DNA of 64,000 bases from Bacteroidota bacterium (lineage in GTDB: Bacteria; Bacteroidota; Bacteroidia; Chitinophagales; Chitinophagaceae): positions 21,456 through 85,455 of the forward strand of contig JAPLEH010000067.1 of assembly GCA_026391455.1 (NCBI GenBank), given 5' to 3'. Within the stretch, counting starts at the first letter, position 1, and each line of letters opens with the position of its first letter. The position numbers were made by a program, and so were the translations under genes. Positions 48,359-57,212 of the stretch are shown here, one piece after another. The notes below the pieces were generated by a model. It saw nothing but the letters and a program-made list of their open reading frames with translations. It did not search any database and had not been told where the DNA came from.

Positions 48359-49480
48359 ATGAATACTGCATTTACTGCCATTACCGAACTCATTAAGCAT
48401 GCGCGTGCCGAAGCCCTCCGTTTTGTAAATACCGAATTAGTGAATCTTTATTGGAATGTAGGTGCCTATATCAGCCTGCAAATAGCAAACGCTCAATGGG
48501 GCGATAAAACGGTACGGGAACTGGCGCATTACATTCAGCAATATCACCCGGACCTGAAAGGCTTTAATCGAAGCGGCTTGTACCGGATGATTCAATTTTA
48601 CAATACCTACCAGCCATGCGACTGGATCTACCCGGAAACGATAAGCAAAAAAAGCATGAGCTACGAAAATTTCGTAATTGTCGCGCCACTGGCGCGACAA
48701 TTACAAACAATTGATTTCCATTCCATTAAAATTGTCGCGCCAGTGGCGCGACAATTTGAGCCCATGAATATAAAAGCCTCTCTTTTGGCCAAAATAAGCT
48801 GGTCCCATCACCAGATCATTTTAGCCCGGTGCAAGGAAATGGCCGAAAAAGAATTTTATATCCGCCTTTCGATCAAAGAACAGTACAGTAAACGTGACCT
48901 CGACCGGCAGATAGACAGTGGGGTTTTTGAAAGGGCTATGCTGGGCAAACAGCAACTTTCACCCTCCCTTAAAACCCTGCATCCGGATATTTTAAACAGC
49001 GTGCGGGATCCCTTCATACTTGAATTCCTGAACCTGCCGGAGGAGCATAATGAAAACGACCTGCAGCAGGGAATGATCCGTCAAATGAAAAAACTGATCC
49101 TCGAATTGGGTAAAGATTTTCTGTTTATCGGCCAAGAATACCGCATACAAGTGGGGAACCGTGATTTTAAAATCGATCTGCTCTTTTTTCATCGCGGATT
49201 ACAATGTCTCGAGGCGTTTGAATTGAAAAAAGAAAAATTTGAACCTGAGCATTTGGGCAAAATGAATTTTTATCTCGAAGCGCTTGATCGTACGGTGAAA
49301 AAAGAAAATGAAAAACCAAGTATTGGCATATTGCTGTGCAAGGATAAAGACTATGAAGTAGTGGAATTTGCACTGAACAGAACCCTCTCCCCCACCATGG
49401 TGGCCGAATATAAAACCCACCTTCCCGACAAAAAAATACTTCAGCAAAAATTACATGAGTTGTTTGAACGTATCCGCTGA
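48359..49480 (+). CDS. YhcG-type PD-(D/E)xK nuclease (DUF1016), 373 aa, with two in-frame palindromes
   Basis: The N-terminal DUF1016 part has ITELIKHARAEALRFVNTELVNLYWNVGAYI and FNRSGLYRMIQFYNTY, followed after a gap by ISWSHHQIILARC and EKEFYIRLSIKEQYSKRDLDRQI. The C-terminal nuclease part has FKIDLLFFHRGLQCLEAFELKKEKF, where the Asp of KID (about 272) and ELK (about 288-290) form the PD-(D/E)xK site, then EHLGKMNFYLEAL. The family is thought to act on DNA, in part linked to restriction or recombination; no partner lies here. Between the two DUF1016 halves are two palindromes coding VIVAPLARQL (106-115) and KIVAPVARQF (124-133). Confidence 0.88.
   Translation: MNTAFTAITELIKHARAEALRFVNTELVNLYWNVGAYISLQIANAQWGDKTVRELAHYIQQYHPDLKGFNRSGLYRMIQFYNTYQPCDWIYPETISKKSMSYENFVIVAPLARQLQTIDFHSIKIVAPVARQFEPMNIKASLLAKISWSHHQIILARCKEMAEKEFYIRLSIKEQYSKRDLDRQIDSGVFERAMLGKQQLSPSLKTLHPDILNSVRDPFILEFLNLPEEHNENDLQQGMIRQMKKLILELGKDFLFIGQEYRIQVGNRDFKIDLLFFHRGLQCLEAFELKKEKFEPEHLGKMNFYLEALDRTVKKENEKPSIGILLCKDKDYEVVEFALNRTLSPTMVAEYKTHLPDKKILQQKLHELFERIR
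48674..48704. repeat. Intragenic palindrome 1 in the nuclease gene
   Basis: A perfect inverted repeat has 15-bp arms (GTAATTGTCGCGCCA and its complement) and a 1-nt centre (C). It is translated in frame as VIVAPLARQL plus flanks. Confidence 0.92.
48729..48757. repeat. Intragenic palindrome 2 in the nuclease gene
   Basis: A perfect inverted repeat has 14-bp arms (AAATTGTCGCGCCA and its complement) and a 1-nt centre (G). It shares a 27-bp core with palindrome 1 except for the centre base and lies 24 bp after it. Confidence 0.92.
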
Positions 49481-49627
49481 ACGCGAGGCCAGCTTTTCGC
49501 CTACTGATAGTAGTATATGCCCCGTCATCATATAACTTTCCGGGGTGGTAAGCCTTCCTTCTCCCCCAAAAGTGGTATAGGCCAGCAGCAGGGATTGCCT
49601 ATCTTTTGCGCCTAAACCTTCCAGCAT

Positions 49628-52600
49628 ATGAGACTCCACACTATTTTGAAAGCAATTTTGCTTGGTACATTCGTATTTTTTTATTCAACTGCTTTTTCAC
49701 AGGTTAAAATTGGCGGAGAGCCCAAAGAAGGGCCACACCCCTCATCGGTCCTGGAATTAAAAAGCACCGACAAAGGATTTTTATTACCCCGCATGAGCCG
49801 GGTACAGATCAATGCCATTACAGATCCGGCAGATGCACTGATTGTATATGATACCGATCTCAAAGGAGTGGTGATATACAGCAGGGAGCAACAACAATGG
49901 CTGCCACTCATGCAACAATTAGCTGCCAACGCAATTGGTTCCGATACCTGCGAATGGGCCTTCGACACCACCACCCTTCGGGTATTTCTCAAAAGAGGTT
50001 ATCCATCGGGCGATTCGATCTATTACAACACCGCACGTAAAAAATTCGTCTTCGCTGATAAGACTACTTTTGGAAACGCTACTGTTCCCGCCGATGTACA
50101 ATTTCCCGGCAAGTTTATGGTTAAAGGAACCGCCTCCCGCATTTTCAATGATTCCGCCACCCTGGCTTTTCCCAGTCTAACGTTGGCCAACTTCCTTTTC
50201 GAAGTGGATAACGATTCTTTTGCTATTGCAAACCCCGGAGTGGCTTTTTATAATGGAATGCGTATATCCACCCAATTACTTCCTACGGCCTCCCAACGGG
50301 TGAATACCTTACGCTCGCTGAACCTGCAGGTAAACAATACTTCGGCTGATACGGTTAATGCCGTAACATCCGTAGTCAGCAACAGTTTTCTCGATGGTCA
50401 GGGATTTACTTCCCAATTCTCCGGCATACAAAATAACCTGCTGATGGGCGATGGTATCAAGGGCGTGGGTACCGTAACCGGCTACCGAAACATTATTACG
50501 GGATCAGGGAGCAGTACCGCCCGGGTAAATGGCAATGTATTCGGGTATCAGGGCAATATCAATGGATTTACCGATTCGGCCGGTAACCACCTCATCAATG
50601 GCAATGCCTACGGTATTTTTCTGAACAGTATCTCGGGAGCCGCGCCGAAACGAAATTTTGCATTTTATTCCAATAAAGGACATAACCGGTTTGCAGATTC
50701 CACCCTCATTACGGATGGTGGATTCATTTCTCCAAGAGCCGTACTGGATATCAATGCTACCAGCGCCATGATCATTCCTACCGGTACAACTGCTCAACGT
50801 CCGGTAACAGGAGTTGCAGGTATGTTTCGAAACAATACCAGCCTGCTCACACCCGAATATTTCGATGGTACCACCTGGCAGGCTTTAAGCTCCGGTGCGA
50901 ACGAATGGAAACTGGATGCGCCATCCAATAAAGTGAATCTGGTGAGAGGTCTCCCGTTGGGTGATTCAATTTATTATAACGTGACCAGAAAGAAATTTGT
51001 TTTTGCAGACAGACTCACGGCTGAAAATAATACCAGCCCCGTTGATGAATTCTATCCGGGCAAATATATCTTCAAAGGCACTGCATCACGGATATTTCAT
51101 GATGCGGCTTCACTGAATTTTCCCAGCATTACCCTCAGTAATATTTTACTTGATGTGGATCGTGACTCCTTTGCGATTGCCAATCCCAATACCGCTTTTT
51201 ATAATGGCATGCGCATTGCCACCCAAATGCTGCCAAGTGCTGTACAAAGAGCCAGCACCATCCGTTCATTGCTTTTACAATTGAATCATACCGGGCCTGA
51301 CAGCCTCAATGCTGTAACTGCTTTGGCCAGTAATGCCTTCATCGATGGGAAAGGCTTTACTTCCACTTTTAATGGCATTCAAAATAACCTGAGCGTATCC
51401 GATAGTGCTACCGGTAATATTGGTTCAATAACAGGCTACAGAAGTATCCTCAACATGTTTGCCACCAACGGCAATCGGGTGTTGGGTAATGTGTTTGGCT
51501 ACCAGGGATCCATGAATGGATTTGCCGATGCCAATGGTATCAGCCAGATCAATGGAAATGCTTATGGAATATTTCTGAATAATGTTGCCGTGGCCGCTCC
51601 CGGTCGTAACTACGCCTACTATTCCAATAAAGGGCGTAACCGCTTTGGTGATTCCACTTTAATAACAGATGGATTTTTTACCGCACCACGCGCTGTACTG
51701 GATATCAATTCAACCAGTGCGATGATCACTCCGGCGGGTACTAGCGCTCAACGACCAGCTGCACCAATAGCTGCTATGCTACGCTTCAATAGCGATGGCA
51801 GTACTATGGAATACTATTCAGGTACAGCCTGGAAAGCATTCAGCAGCGATACGGCAGAATGGAGATTTGATAATACTACCAACCAGGTAAACCTCGTAAG
51901 AGCCATGCCTGCCGGTGATTCCATTTTCTACAATCCGGTAAGAAATAATTTTATATTCGCAGACCGCGTTACCAATACCAATAGCCTTGGTCAGGATTTC
52001 CCGGTGCAGGACTTTGGTGCGAAATATACCTTCAAAGCCACCGCTTCCAAAAGAGACAGTACCCAGTTTAATGGTGCCAATATGAACGTGGTATATGAAG
52101 TGGACAATACCACCAGCAGTACGGTTTATAATTCACTCTCTACTTCTGCAATAATAAATCCAAAAGCATTTCAAAAATCTGATCTGTTAACCGGTATTAC
52201 AAACACAGTGATACATGCTGGTAATGATTCTGCACAATCAATAATCGGAATCTCCAATACCACGCGAAACAGTGGTAATGGTAAAGCAGGTTCCATTACG
52301 GGTATTTCCAATTTGGTACGGATTCAGAATGGCAATGCAGATAATGCGGGTGAAATGGTGGGTTTCCGCAACAGTATGATTCGTACCGGTGCGACTGCGG
52401 GCCGTGTTACCGGCAATGTGTATGGCTGGCTGGGTACCTTTTCAGGTTTTACCAATAATGTGGATGGTTCGATTTATGGGATATTCCTTAGTTCTGTCAC
52501 GGGAGCCGGGCCGCGCAAGAACTATGCGTATTATTCAAACAAAGGGCTGAACCGCCTCGGCGATTCGGTGTTGATCACCGATGGTTCAGCCATTACACCA

Positions 52601-53008
52601 AGGGCGGTATTAGATATTAATGCCACCAGTGCTATCGTAATACCTGCTGGCACCAGTGCGCAACGCCCCGCAACAGCAGTGGCCGGAATGGTACGATATA
52701 ATACCGAAAATGGCGGTCGTTTAGAGTCATTCAACGGCACCGCCTGGTCGGGTATTCTCAGCAATACAGTTTCTATTGATCCACCCAATATGCCTTCGGG
52801 TTCAGGTGCCACGGTAAGTGTAGTATTCAACGGTGCCACTACCGGCAGTGCCGTAGCGATCTCTCCTGCGGTAGCATTACCGGCTGGTATCATTGTAGCC
52901 TGGGCCCGGGTAAGTGCCGCAAATACCATTGAAGTACGGTTTGAAAACAATGCAGGCGCACCGGTAAATCCGGCTGCCCTGAATTATCAAATCAAAGTCA
53001 TACAATAA
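49628..53008 (+). CDS. Giant secreted protein with three internal repeats of about 317 residues, 1126 aa
   Basis: A signal peptide ends STAFSQ near residue 25. The head has SSVLELKSTDKGFLLPRMS and ALIVYDTDLKGVVIYS, the opening seen in many Bacteroidota proteins related to phage tail-fibre and collagen-like surface proteins. Three tandem units start at residues about 109, 426 and 744, each opening with EW-x-x-D and GDSI(Y/F)YN...F(V/I)FAD and closing with PRAVLDIN(A/S)TSA and AQRP. The C-terminal 80 residues show no T9SS sorting motif. The function is unknown; an outer-surface or matrix structural role is inferred from repetition and export. A terminator follows 18 bp after the stop. Confidence 0.82.
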   Translation: MRLHTILKAILLGTFVFFYSTAFSQVKIGGEPKEGPHPSSVLELKSTDKGFLLPRMSRVQINAITDPADALIVYDTDLKGVVIYSREQQQWLPLMQQLAANAIGSDTCEWAFDTTTLRVFLKRGYPSGDSIYYNTARKKFVFADKTTFGNATVPADVQFPGKFMVKGTASRIFNDSATLAFPSLTLANFLFEVDNDSFAIANPGVAFYNGMRISTQLLPTASQRVNTLRSLNLQVNNTSADTVNAVTSVVSNSFLDGQGFTSQFSGIQNNLLMGDGIKGVGTVTGYRNIITGSGSSTARVNGNVFGYQGNINGFTDSAGNHLINGNAYGIFLNSISGAAPKRNFAFYSNKGHNRFADSTLITDGGFISPRAVLDINATSAMIIPTGTTAQRPVTGVAGMFRNNTSLLTPEYFDGTTWQALSSGANEWKLDAPSNKVNLVRGLPLGDSIYYNVTRKKFVFADRLTAENNTSPVDEFYPGKYIFKGTASRIFHDAASLNFPSITLSNILLDVDRDSFAIANPNTAFYNGMRIATQMLPSAVQRASTIRSLLLQLNHTGPDSLNAVTALASNAFIDGKGFTSTFNGIQNNLSVSDSATGNIGSITGYRSILNMFATNGNRVLGNVFGYQGSMNGFADANGISQINGNAYGIFLNNVAVAAPGRNYAYYSNKGRNRFGDSTLITDGFFTAPRAVLDINSTSAMITPAGTSAQRPAAPIAAMLRFNSDGSTMEYYSGTAWKAFSSDTAEWRFDNTTNQVNLVRAMPAGDSIFYNPVRNNFIFADRVTNTNSLGQDFPVQDFGAKYTFKATASKRDSTQFNGANMNVVYEVDNTTSSTVYNSLSTSAIINPKAFQKSDLLTGITNTVIHAGNDSAQSIIGISNTTRNSGNGKAGSITGISNLVRIQNGNADNAGEMVGFRNSMIRTGATAGRVTGNVYGWLGTFSGFTNNVDGSIYGIFLSSVTGAGPRKNYAYYSNKGLNRLGDSVLITDGSAITPRAVLDINATSAIVIPAGTSAQRPATAVAGMVRYNTENGGRLESFNGTAWSGILSNTVSIDPPNMPSGSGATVSVVFNGATTGSAVAISPAVALPAGIIVAWARVSAANTIEVRFENNAGAPVNPAALNYQIKVIQ
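49952..52770 (+). repeat. Three diverged tandem repeats of about 952 bp inside the giant gene
   Basis: Unit starts are at 49952, 50903 and 51857, spacing 951 and 954 bp. The units are clearly related at protein level and keep the reading frame. The third is the most diverged in its middle part. Confidence 0.85.
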
Positions 53009-53026
53009 AAGATTGGCACCAACAAT

Positions 53027-53054
53027 AAAGGCCGTCCCAATGGGGCGGCCTTTT
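53027..53054 (+). terminator. Terminator of the giant secreted protein gene
   Basis: The stem AAAGGCCGTCCC/GGGGCGGCCTTT (one G-T pair) with a 3-nt loop is followed by TTTT. Confidence 0.85.
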
Positions 53055-53129
53055 CATGCGCATTGCTGTTATGAGGAGAAATGTTATACATAAAAGAATA
53101 CTGCCCCAATTCAACTATTAAATATTTGT

Positions 53130-53519
53130 CTGTCCATCCATTCGTATCCTACATGCCTGCCGGCATGACAGTCAAATACATGCACACAGATCAGACGGCT
53201 TGGCTGCATCGCGGCAGCTTGCATTAGAAGGAATTTTTACCGCTGCGCGGTAAATGCAGATTGATTCGTGACATTAGTGTAATTCCTACCGGCAGGCAAG
53301 CGTGGCTACCTCATTCGCCGAAGGTTTACCTACCGATGGGTAGGCGAATATATCCTGTATTCATCCATTTCATCTGCGGCCAAAAATTGCCGCAGGCATG
53401 CCTTTCATTCGCTTGATTCGAGCAATTCGTGGCTACCTCATTCGCCAAAGGCGAATATATCCTGTATTCATCCTTTTCATCTGCGGCCAAAAATTGCCGC
53501 AGGCATGCCTTTTATTCGC
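53130..53519. repeat. Nest of palindromic and direct repeats, no gene
   Basis: A direct repeat occurs at 53301-53412 and 53428-53519 (about 90 shared bp, from CGTGGCTACCTCATTCGCC to GCATGCCTTT). It contains TTCGCC..GGCGAA, which has a 3-nt loop in the second copy and a 23-nt loop in the first; that loop holds another inverted repeat, CCTACC/GGTAGG. Further palindromes are TTTACCGC/GCGGTAAA (53236-53254), CTGCGGC/GCCGCAG (twice) and ATGCCTGCCGGCAT near 53157. The second copy reaches into the 3' end of the next gene. Confidence 0.75.
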
Positions 53520-54645
53520 AGTCGATAACCGTCTGATCCCCTACGCCATTAAATTCCAAAATCTTCGACCACGCATTCCCATTCCATTCCTGTTTGAAAT
53601 TAAATTCCTGAACCGTACAATGCCCGTCCGGCCATTTCGCATACAGCAATGCATTGATGGTGCGGTATAACACGAGACCGGTATATTCGCTCTTGGCCAC
53701 ATACCAATCTTTGTCAATGATCTTTACTTTACTGAATGTTTCTTTCCAGCCATCACGGGCCGCTTTCTGTTTCATTACTTCGATCATCTCTTTTTCGATG
53801 GCCGGGTTGGTCATAGCGGCTTTGTACAGGCTCCATCCTCTTCCCAGACTCATCTTTTTTCCGGGCAGCTTATTCAGTTTAATATCTCCTGTAGCGATGG
53901 GCTCTATGCTCCAGCGGTCGCCCACTCCTCCGGCCCATAATTTAAAATGAAGGGTATGTTCCCCATCGCTGAGCGAATTCATATGTTTTACAAAACGTTC
54001 TTCATTAAATTCAGCATTTTCTCCGCGGGCGCTGATAAAATATTGCCAGGTGATCCAACTGCGGGTATCACCTTTCCGCCGATAATTTTTTAATACATAT
54101 ACGGTGTCTTTATCATCCACCGTATATTTCAGACTGCATTCGCCCTCCCTGTTATCCCATTCATTGGTGCCGGTACCATTACCCGAATAAAGAATATAAT
54201 TTTGTACGGCAGTGGCCAAATAAACCCGTGCATATATGGGTTCATCGATATTGAAACTGGTTTTAAACATCGGCTCTTTGGTATTCTCCGGTGTCAATTG
54301 CTGCGCAGAAAACACCAACTTACGGACATATTTATCATGCAATGGCGATGACGGTGCATCCGAACTTACCCGGTTTACGTTGCCTTCCGGCCACATCAGC
54401 CTGCGTTCTGCCGGCGGGGCAGGTTCTTTTTTGGCGGCCGGCGGAGGGGGCGCTGTTTCTGTTTTTACGGGCTGTCCGTTGCCCGCTGGTGGGGTGGCGG
54501 GAGCAGGTTCTTCCGTTTTGGTTGTTTTCTCCGGTTTTGCTTCGGTGGCTTTATCCTTTGCTTTTTTAATAAGTCCACCTAATTGTGCGTGTGTATGGTT
54601 GAAAAGTATAAAACAGGCGAAGAGTAATACAACGGATTTTAACAT
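53512..54645 (-). CDS. Exported protein of unknown function with Pro/Ala/Glu-rich segment, 377 aa
   Basis: A signal peptide ends NHTHAQ near residue 21. It is followed by GGLIKKAKDKATEAKPEKTTK and a Pro/Ala/Lys/Glu-rich segment (about 40-85) of disordered type. The rest (about 95-375) is a soluble domain with YARVYLATAVQNYIL, TWQYFISARGENAEF and KMSLGRGWSLYKAAM that I do not recognise; similar Bacteroidota proteins are uncharacterised. The stop codon lies within the second copy of the neighbouring direct repeat, so that repeat seems to supply the last codons. It is not linked to a same-strand neighbour. Confidence 0.7.
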   Translation of the reverse strand: MLKSVVLLFACFILFNHTHAQLGGLIKKAKDKATEAKPEKTTKTEEPAPATPPAGNGQPVKTETAPPPPAAKKEPAPPAERRLMWPEGNVNRVSSDAPSSPLHDKYVRKLVFSAQQLTPENTKEPMFKTSFNIDEPIYARVYLATAVQNYILYSGNGTGTNEWDNREGECSLKYTVDDKDTVYVLKNYRRKGDTRSWITWQYFISARGENAEFNEERFVKHMNSLSDGEHTLHFKLWAGGVGDRWSIEPIATGDIKLNKLPGKKMSLGRGWSLYKAAMTNPAIEKEMIEVMKQKAARDGWKETFSKVKIIDKDWYVAKSEYTGLVLYRTINALLYAKWPDGHCTVQEFNFKQEWNGNAWSKILEFNGVGDQTVIDCE

Positions 54646-54879
54646 AGTGGATGTATTTTATGAAGCAAAGTAAACGGCATAAGGAGTACCGGCGATACCA
54701 TAACTCATACGCGGGGTGACCTCAGCGACCGTTGGCAGAAAAAAAAGGATGGATGGCAGCGAGGGGTTTGTGGAATTAACGATAATTTTAAGTATCGGCG
54801 GCCAGCTTTTTCCTGACAACGATGTCTGGTTACGGTACGTCTTGCCTTTACATCATTTATTAACCGCATACCTTTTCAT

Positions 54880-56529
54880 ATGAGACCTTTACACCTGACC
54901 ATCATCAACAAACCGGTTCGTTTCATCCTTACCGCTTTATTATTCCTGCAGCTCGTACCGACAGGTCTTATAGCACAGCAAGATCCGCAAAACGCTAAGT
55001 CAGATTCGGTACGTAAACCTGCTATCATTCCTTCCAGTACCGCCACCACCCCCGACCGGGATATTAACAAAGGCAATTTTCTCATTGATTCACTTGATGG
55101 TTATATCGAAAGAGGAATGAAACAATGGCAGGTACCGGGATTGGCCATTGCGATTGTAAAAGACGGTAAAATAGTAAAAATGAAAGGCTATGGCGTACGT
55201 GAATTGGGTAAAGAAGATAAGGTGGATGAAAATACCTTGTTTATCATTGCGTCCAATTCCAAACTGTTCACCGGCACCTCACTGGCTAAGCTGGACTATG
55301 AAAAAAAATTATCCCTCAATGATAAAGTAACACAATATATACCCTGGTTTCGCCTGTACGACAGCAATGCCACCCGGTTGGCCAATGTCCGCGATATGCT
55401 TTGCCACCGGCTCGGGACGAAAACATTTCAGGGGGATTTTACCTTTTGGGATTCTAACCTGCCCAAAGATTCTATCGTATGGAAAATGCGTTACCTAAAA
55501 CCACCCGGTGAATTCAGACAAGACTATGGGTATTGCAATTCCGGATTTCTGGTAGCCGGACAGGTATTGGAAAAAGTAACCGGACAATCCTGGGAATCCT
55601 ATGTAAAGGATAATATACTCACCCCATTAGGGATGAATAATACCTATATGAATACAGCGGGCCTCGCACAACGAAACAATGTGGCGTATCCGCACAACAA
55701 TCTCTACAGTTCCATTACCAAAATACCGTTTGACAACGTAGATAATCTCGGCCCGGCTACCAGCATGGTAAGCAATGTAAACGACCTGAGCAAATGGCTG
55801 ATCATGCAACTCGATAGTGGTAAATATGAAGGCCGGCAAATACTACCCTGGCAGGTACTGCAAAAAACAAGAGACATCAATATCCTGACAGGCAGCCGTA
55901 AATCAACCGCTTTTCCCACCCATTTCCGTGGGTACGGCTTAGGTGTATATTCCACCGATTATGCAGGCAAACAGGTGTATTGGCATACCGGCGGTGCATT
56001 TGGCCATGTGACCAATGTATGTTTTGTACCAGAAGCAAACCTGGGCATCACCATCCTTACCAATAATGATAATCAGAACTTCTTTGAGGCCCTTCGCTAC
56101 CAGATACTCGACGCCTATATGACTGTATCCTTCACCGACAGAAGTTCCTTCATGTGGAAATCATTTGAAGAAGGGAAAACAGAAACAGACAAAGGGCTCG
56201 AAGCATTAAAAGCGAGAGTAGAGAAAAAGGACAAACCTGCAATACCCCTGGCTGATTTTACAGGCGAATATGCCAATCAGATTTATGGAATGATAACCAT
56301 CAGTAAAAGCGGGCAGATGCTGATATGCCGTTTCCAGCATCACCCGGACCTGATCGGCTACATGGATTATATGGACAATAATGAATTCCGGATCACCTAT
56401 TCCAATATCGGTTATGGTATTTATCCCGTTAAGTTTTCTATCAAAGACGGTCGCGTGGCAGATGTGGAAATCCGATCCAACGACTTCGTGGAGAGTGACC
56501 CCTATTTATTTATCAAAACGGGTCGGTAA
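54880..56529 (+). CDS. Exported class C beta-lactamase-like serine hydrolase with C-terminal extension, 549 aa
   Basis: A signal peptide ends GLIAQQ near residue 33. The penicillin-binding fold (about 70-400) has WQVPGLAIAIVKDGKIVKMKGYG, nucleophile motif S125-N-S-K128 (SxxK), Tyr motif Y218-C-N220, and HTGGAFGH near 370 in place of KTG. A DUF3471-like C-terminal domain (about 430-548) follows with FTGEYANQIYGMITI. Such proteins include D-aminopeptidases, esterases and PBP4*-like enzymes; beta-lactamase activity is not implied. It is periplasmic or secreted. A long nested hairpin follows the gene. Confidence 0.87.
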   Translation: MRPLHLTIINKPVRFILTALLFLQLVPTGLIAQQDPQNAKSDSVRKPAIIPSSTATTPDRDINKGNFLIDSLDGYIERGMKQWQVPGLAIAIVKDGKIVKMKGYGVRELGKEDKVDENTLFIIASNSKLFTGTSLAKLDYEKKLSLNDKVTQYIPWFRLYDSNATRLANVRDMLCHRLGTKTFQGDFTFWDSNLPKDSIVWKMRYLKPPGEFRQDYGYCNSGFLVAGQVLEKVTGQSWESYVKDNILTPLGMNNTYMNTAGLAQRNNVAYPHNNLYSSITKIPFDNVDNLGPATSMVSNVNDLSKWLIMQLDSGKYEGRQILPWQVLQKTRDINILTGSRKSTAFPTHFRGYGLGVYSTDYAGKQVYWHTGGAFGHVTNVCFVPEANLGITILTNNDNQNFFEALRYQILDAYMTVSFTDRSSFMWKSFEEGKTETDKGLEALKARVEKKDKPAIPLADFTGEYANQIYGMITISKSGQMLICRFQHHPDLIGYMDYMDNNEFRITYSNIGYGIYPVKFSIKDGRVADVEIRSNDFVESDPYLFIKTGR

Positions 56530-56561
56530 CAACGGAGTAACTGCTTTCTGAATCCTTTAAA

Positions 56562-56619
56562 CAAATAAATCTGTCAATTTTCCCGGCTTACGGGCCGGGT
56601 GGTTGAACAGATTTATTTG
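56562..56619. terminator. Nested hairpin between convergent genes
   Basis: The outer arms are CAAATAAATCTGT and its exact complement (13 bp). The inner stem is CCCGGC/GCCGGG. It lies between the serine hydrolase stop and the convergent coiled-coil gene, and could end transcription from either side. No long T run follows. Confidence 0.5.
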
Positions 56620-56679
56620 CGTTCGATAATGCTTATTGCTACACCGATACCGGTACTATGCATTCCGGTAAGTTATTTT

Positions 56680-57060
56680 CTACATCCATTTTGCGAGGTA
56701 ATCCTTGAATTCATGTCGAAGACCGTTCATAATCTTTTCCAGGTTTTCATACTTATCCTGCAGTACATCGTGCTCTTTTACTAAATCAGTCCCGATATGT
56801 CCCGCATGATGAATGGAGTCATCCCCCACTCTTTGAATATAGAGATTGATCTCATGTTGCAGTTCATCAACATTATTATGCTGCACGATGAACTGATTTT
56901 GAAAATGCTCCACTCCCTGACGCGCCTCAAAGCTGGTGTTCTTTTGGGCTATTTCACCGAGGCGGGTTTCCATCATTTCGATCTCTTCATTATAAAACTC
57001 CAGTCCTTTGCGCCAGAAGCTGTGGTCATTGCCCACATTGGATATACTAGTGTAAGTCAT
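56680..57060 (-). CDS. Coiled-coil cytoplasmic protein of unknown function, 126 aa
   Basis: The ATG at 57060 gives MTYTSISNVGND and a protein that is almost wholly helical and charged, with heptad-like stretches EFYNEEIEMMETRLGEIAQ, VEHFQNQFIVQHNNVDELQHEINLY and LVKEHDVLQDKYENLEKIMNGLRHEF. There is no signal peptide. The His/Glu spacing (HHAGHIGTDLVKEHD) recalls hemerythrin- or ferritin-like bundles, but the fit is loose. A perfect -7 box 15 bp upstream of the start rules out the longer frame to 57150. Confidence 0.7.
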   Translation of the reverse strand: MTYTSISNVGNDHSFWRKGLEFYNEEIEMMETRLGEIAQKNTSFEARQGVEHFQNQFIVQHNNVDELQHEINLYIQRVGDDSIHHAGHIGTDLVKEHDVLQDKYENLEKIMNGLRHEFKDYLAKWM

Positions 57061-57075
57061 AATATTTGTTTTAAC

Positions 57076-57083
57076 CAAAGCTA
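57076..57083 (-). promoter_or_regulatory. -7 box of the coiled-coil protein gene
   Basis: The minus strand reads TAGCTTTG, a perfect TAnnTTTG match 15 bp before the start codon at 57060. Confidence 0.5.
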
Positions 57084-57150
57084 TCTTTCTGACCTGCTTC
57101 TTTACATGACTTGTATCAAGAATCGAAATGATAAATTTCAGAAATGGCAA

Positions 57151-57178
57151 AAAAAGAGCCCCGTTTATAACGGAGCTC
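57151..57178 (-). terminator. Terminator of glnS
   Basis: The stem GAGCCCCGTT/AACGGAGCTC (one mismatch) is followed by TTTTTTT on the minus strand, 35 bp past the glnS stop. Confidence 0.8.
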
Positions 57179-57212
57179 CGGCAATAGTGGATAATATGTT
57201 AATTAAGCTGTA

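Noticed and set aside
49451..49639. 62-codon frame on the minus strand between the nuclease and giant protein genes
   Set aside because: It overlaps both flanking genes, has no motif, and sits where the promoter of the giant gene should be.
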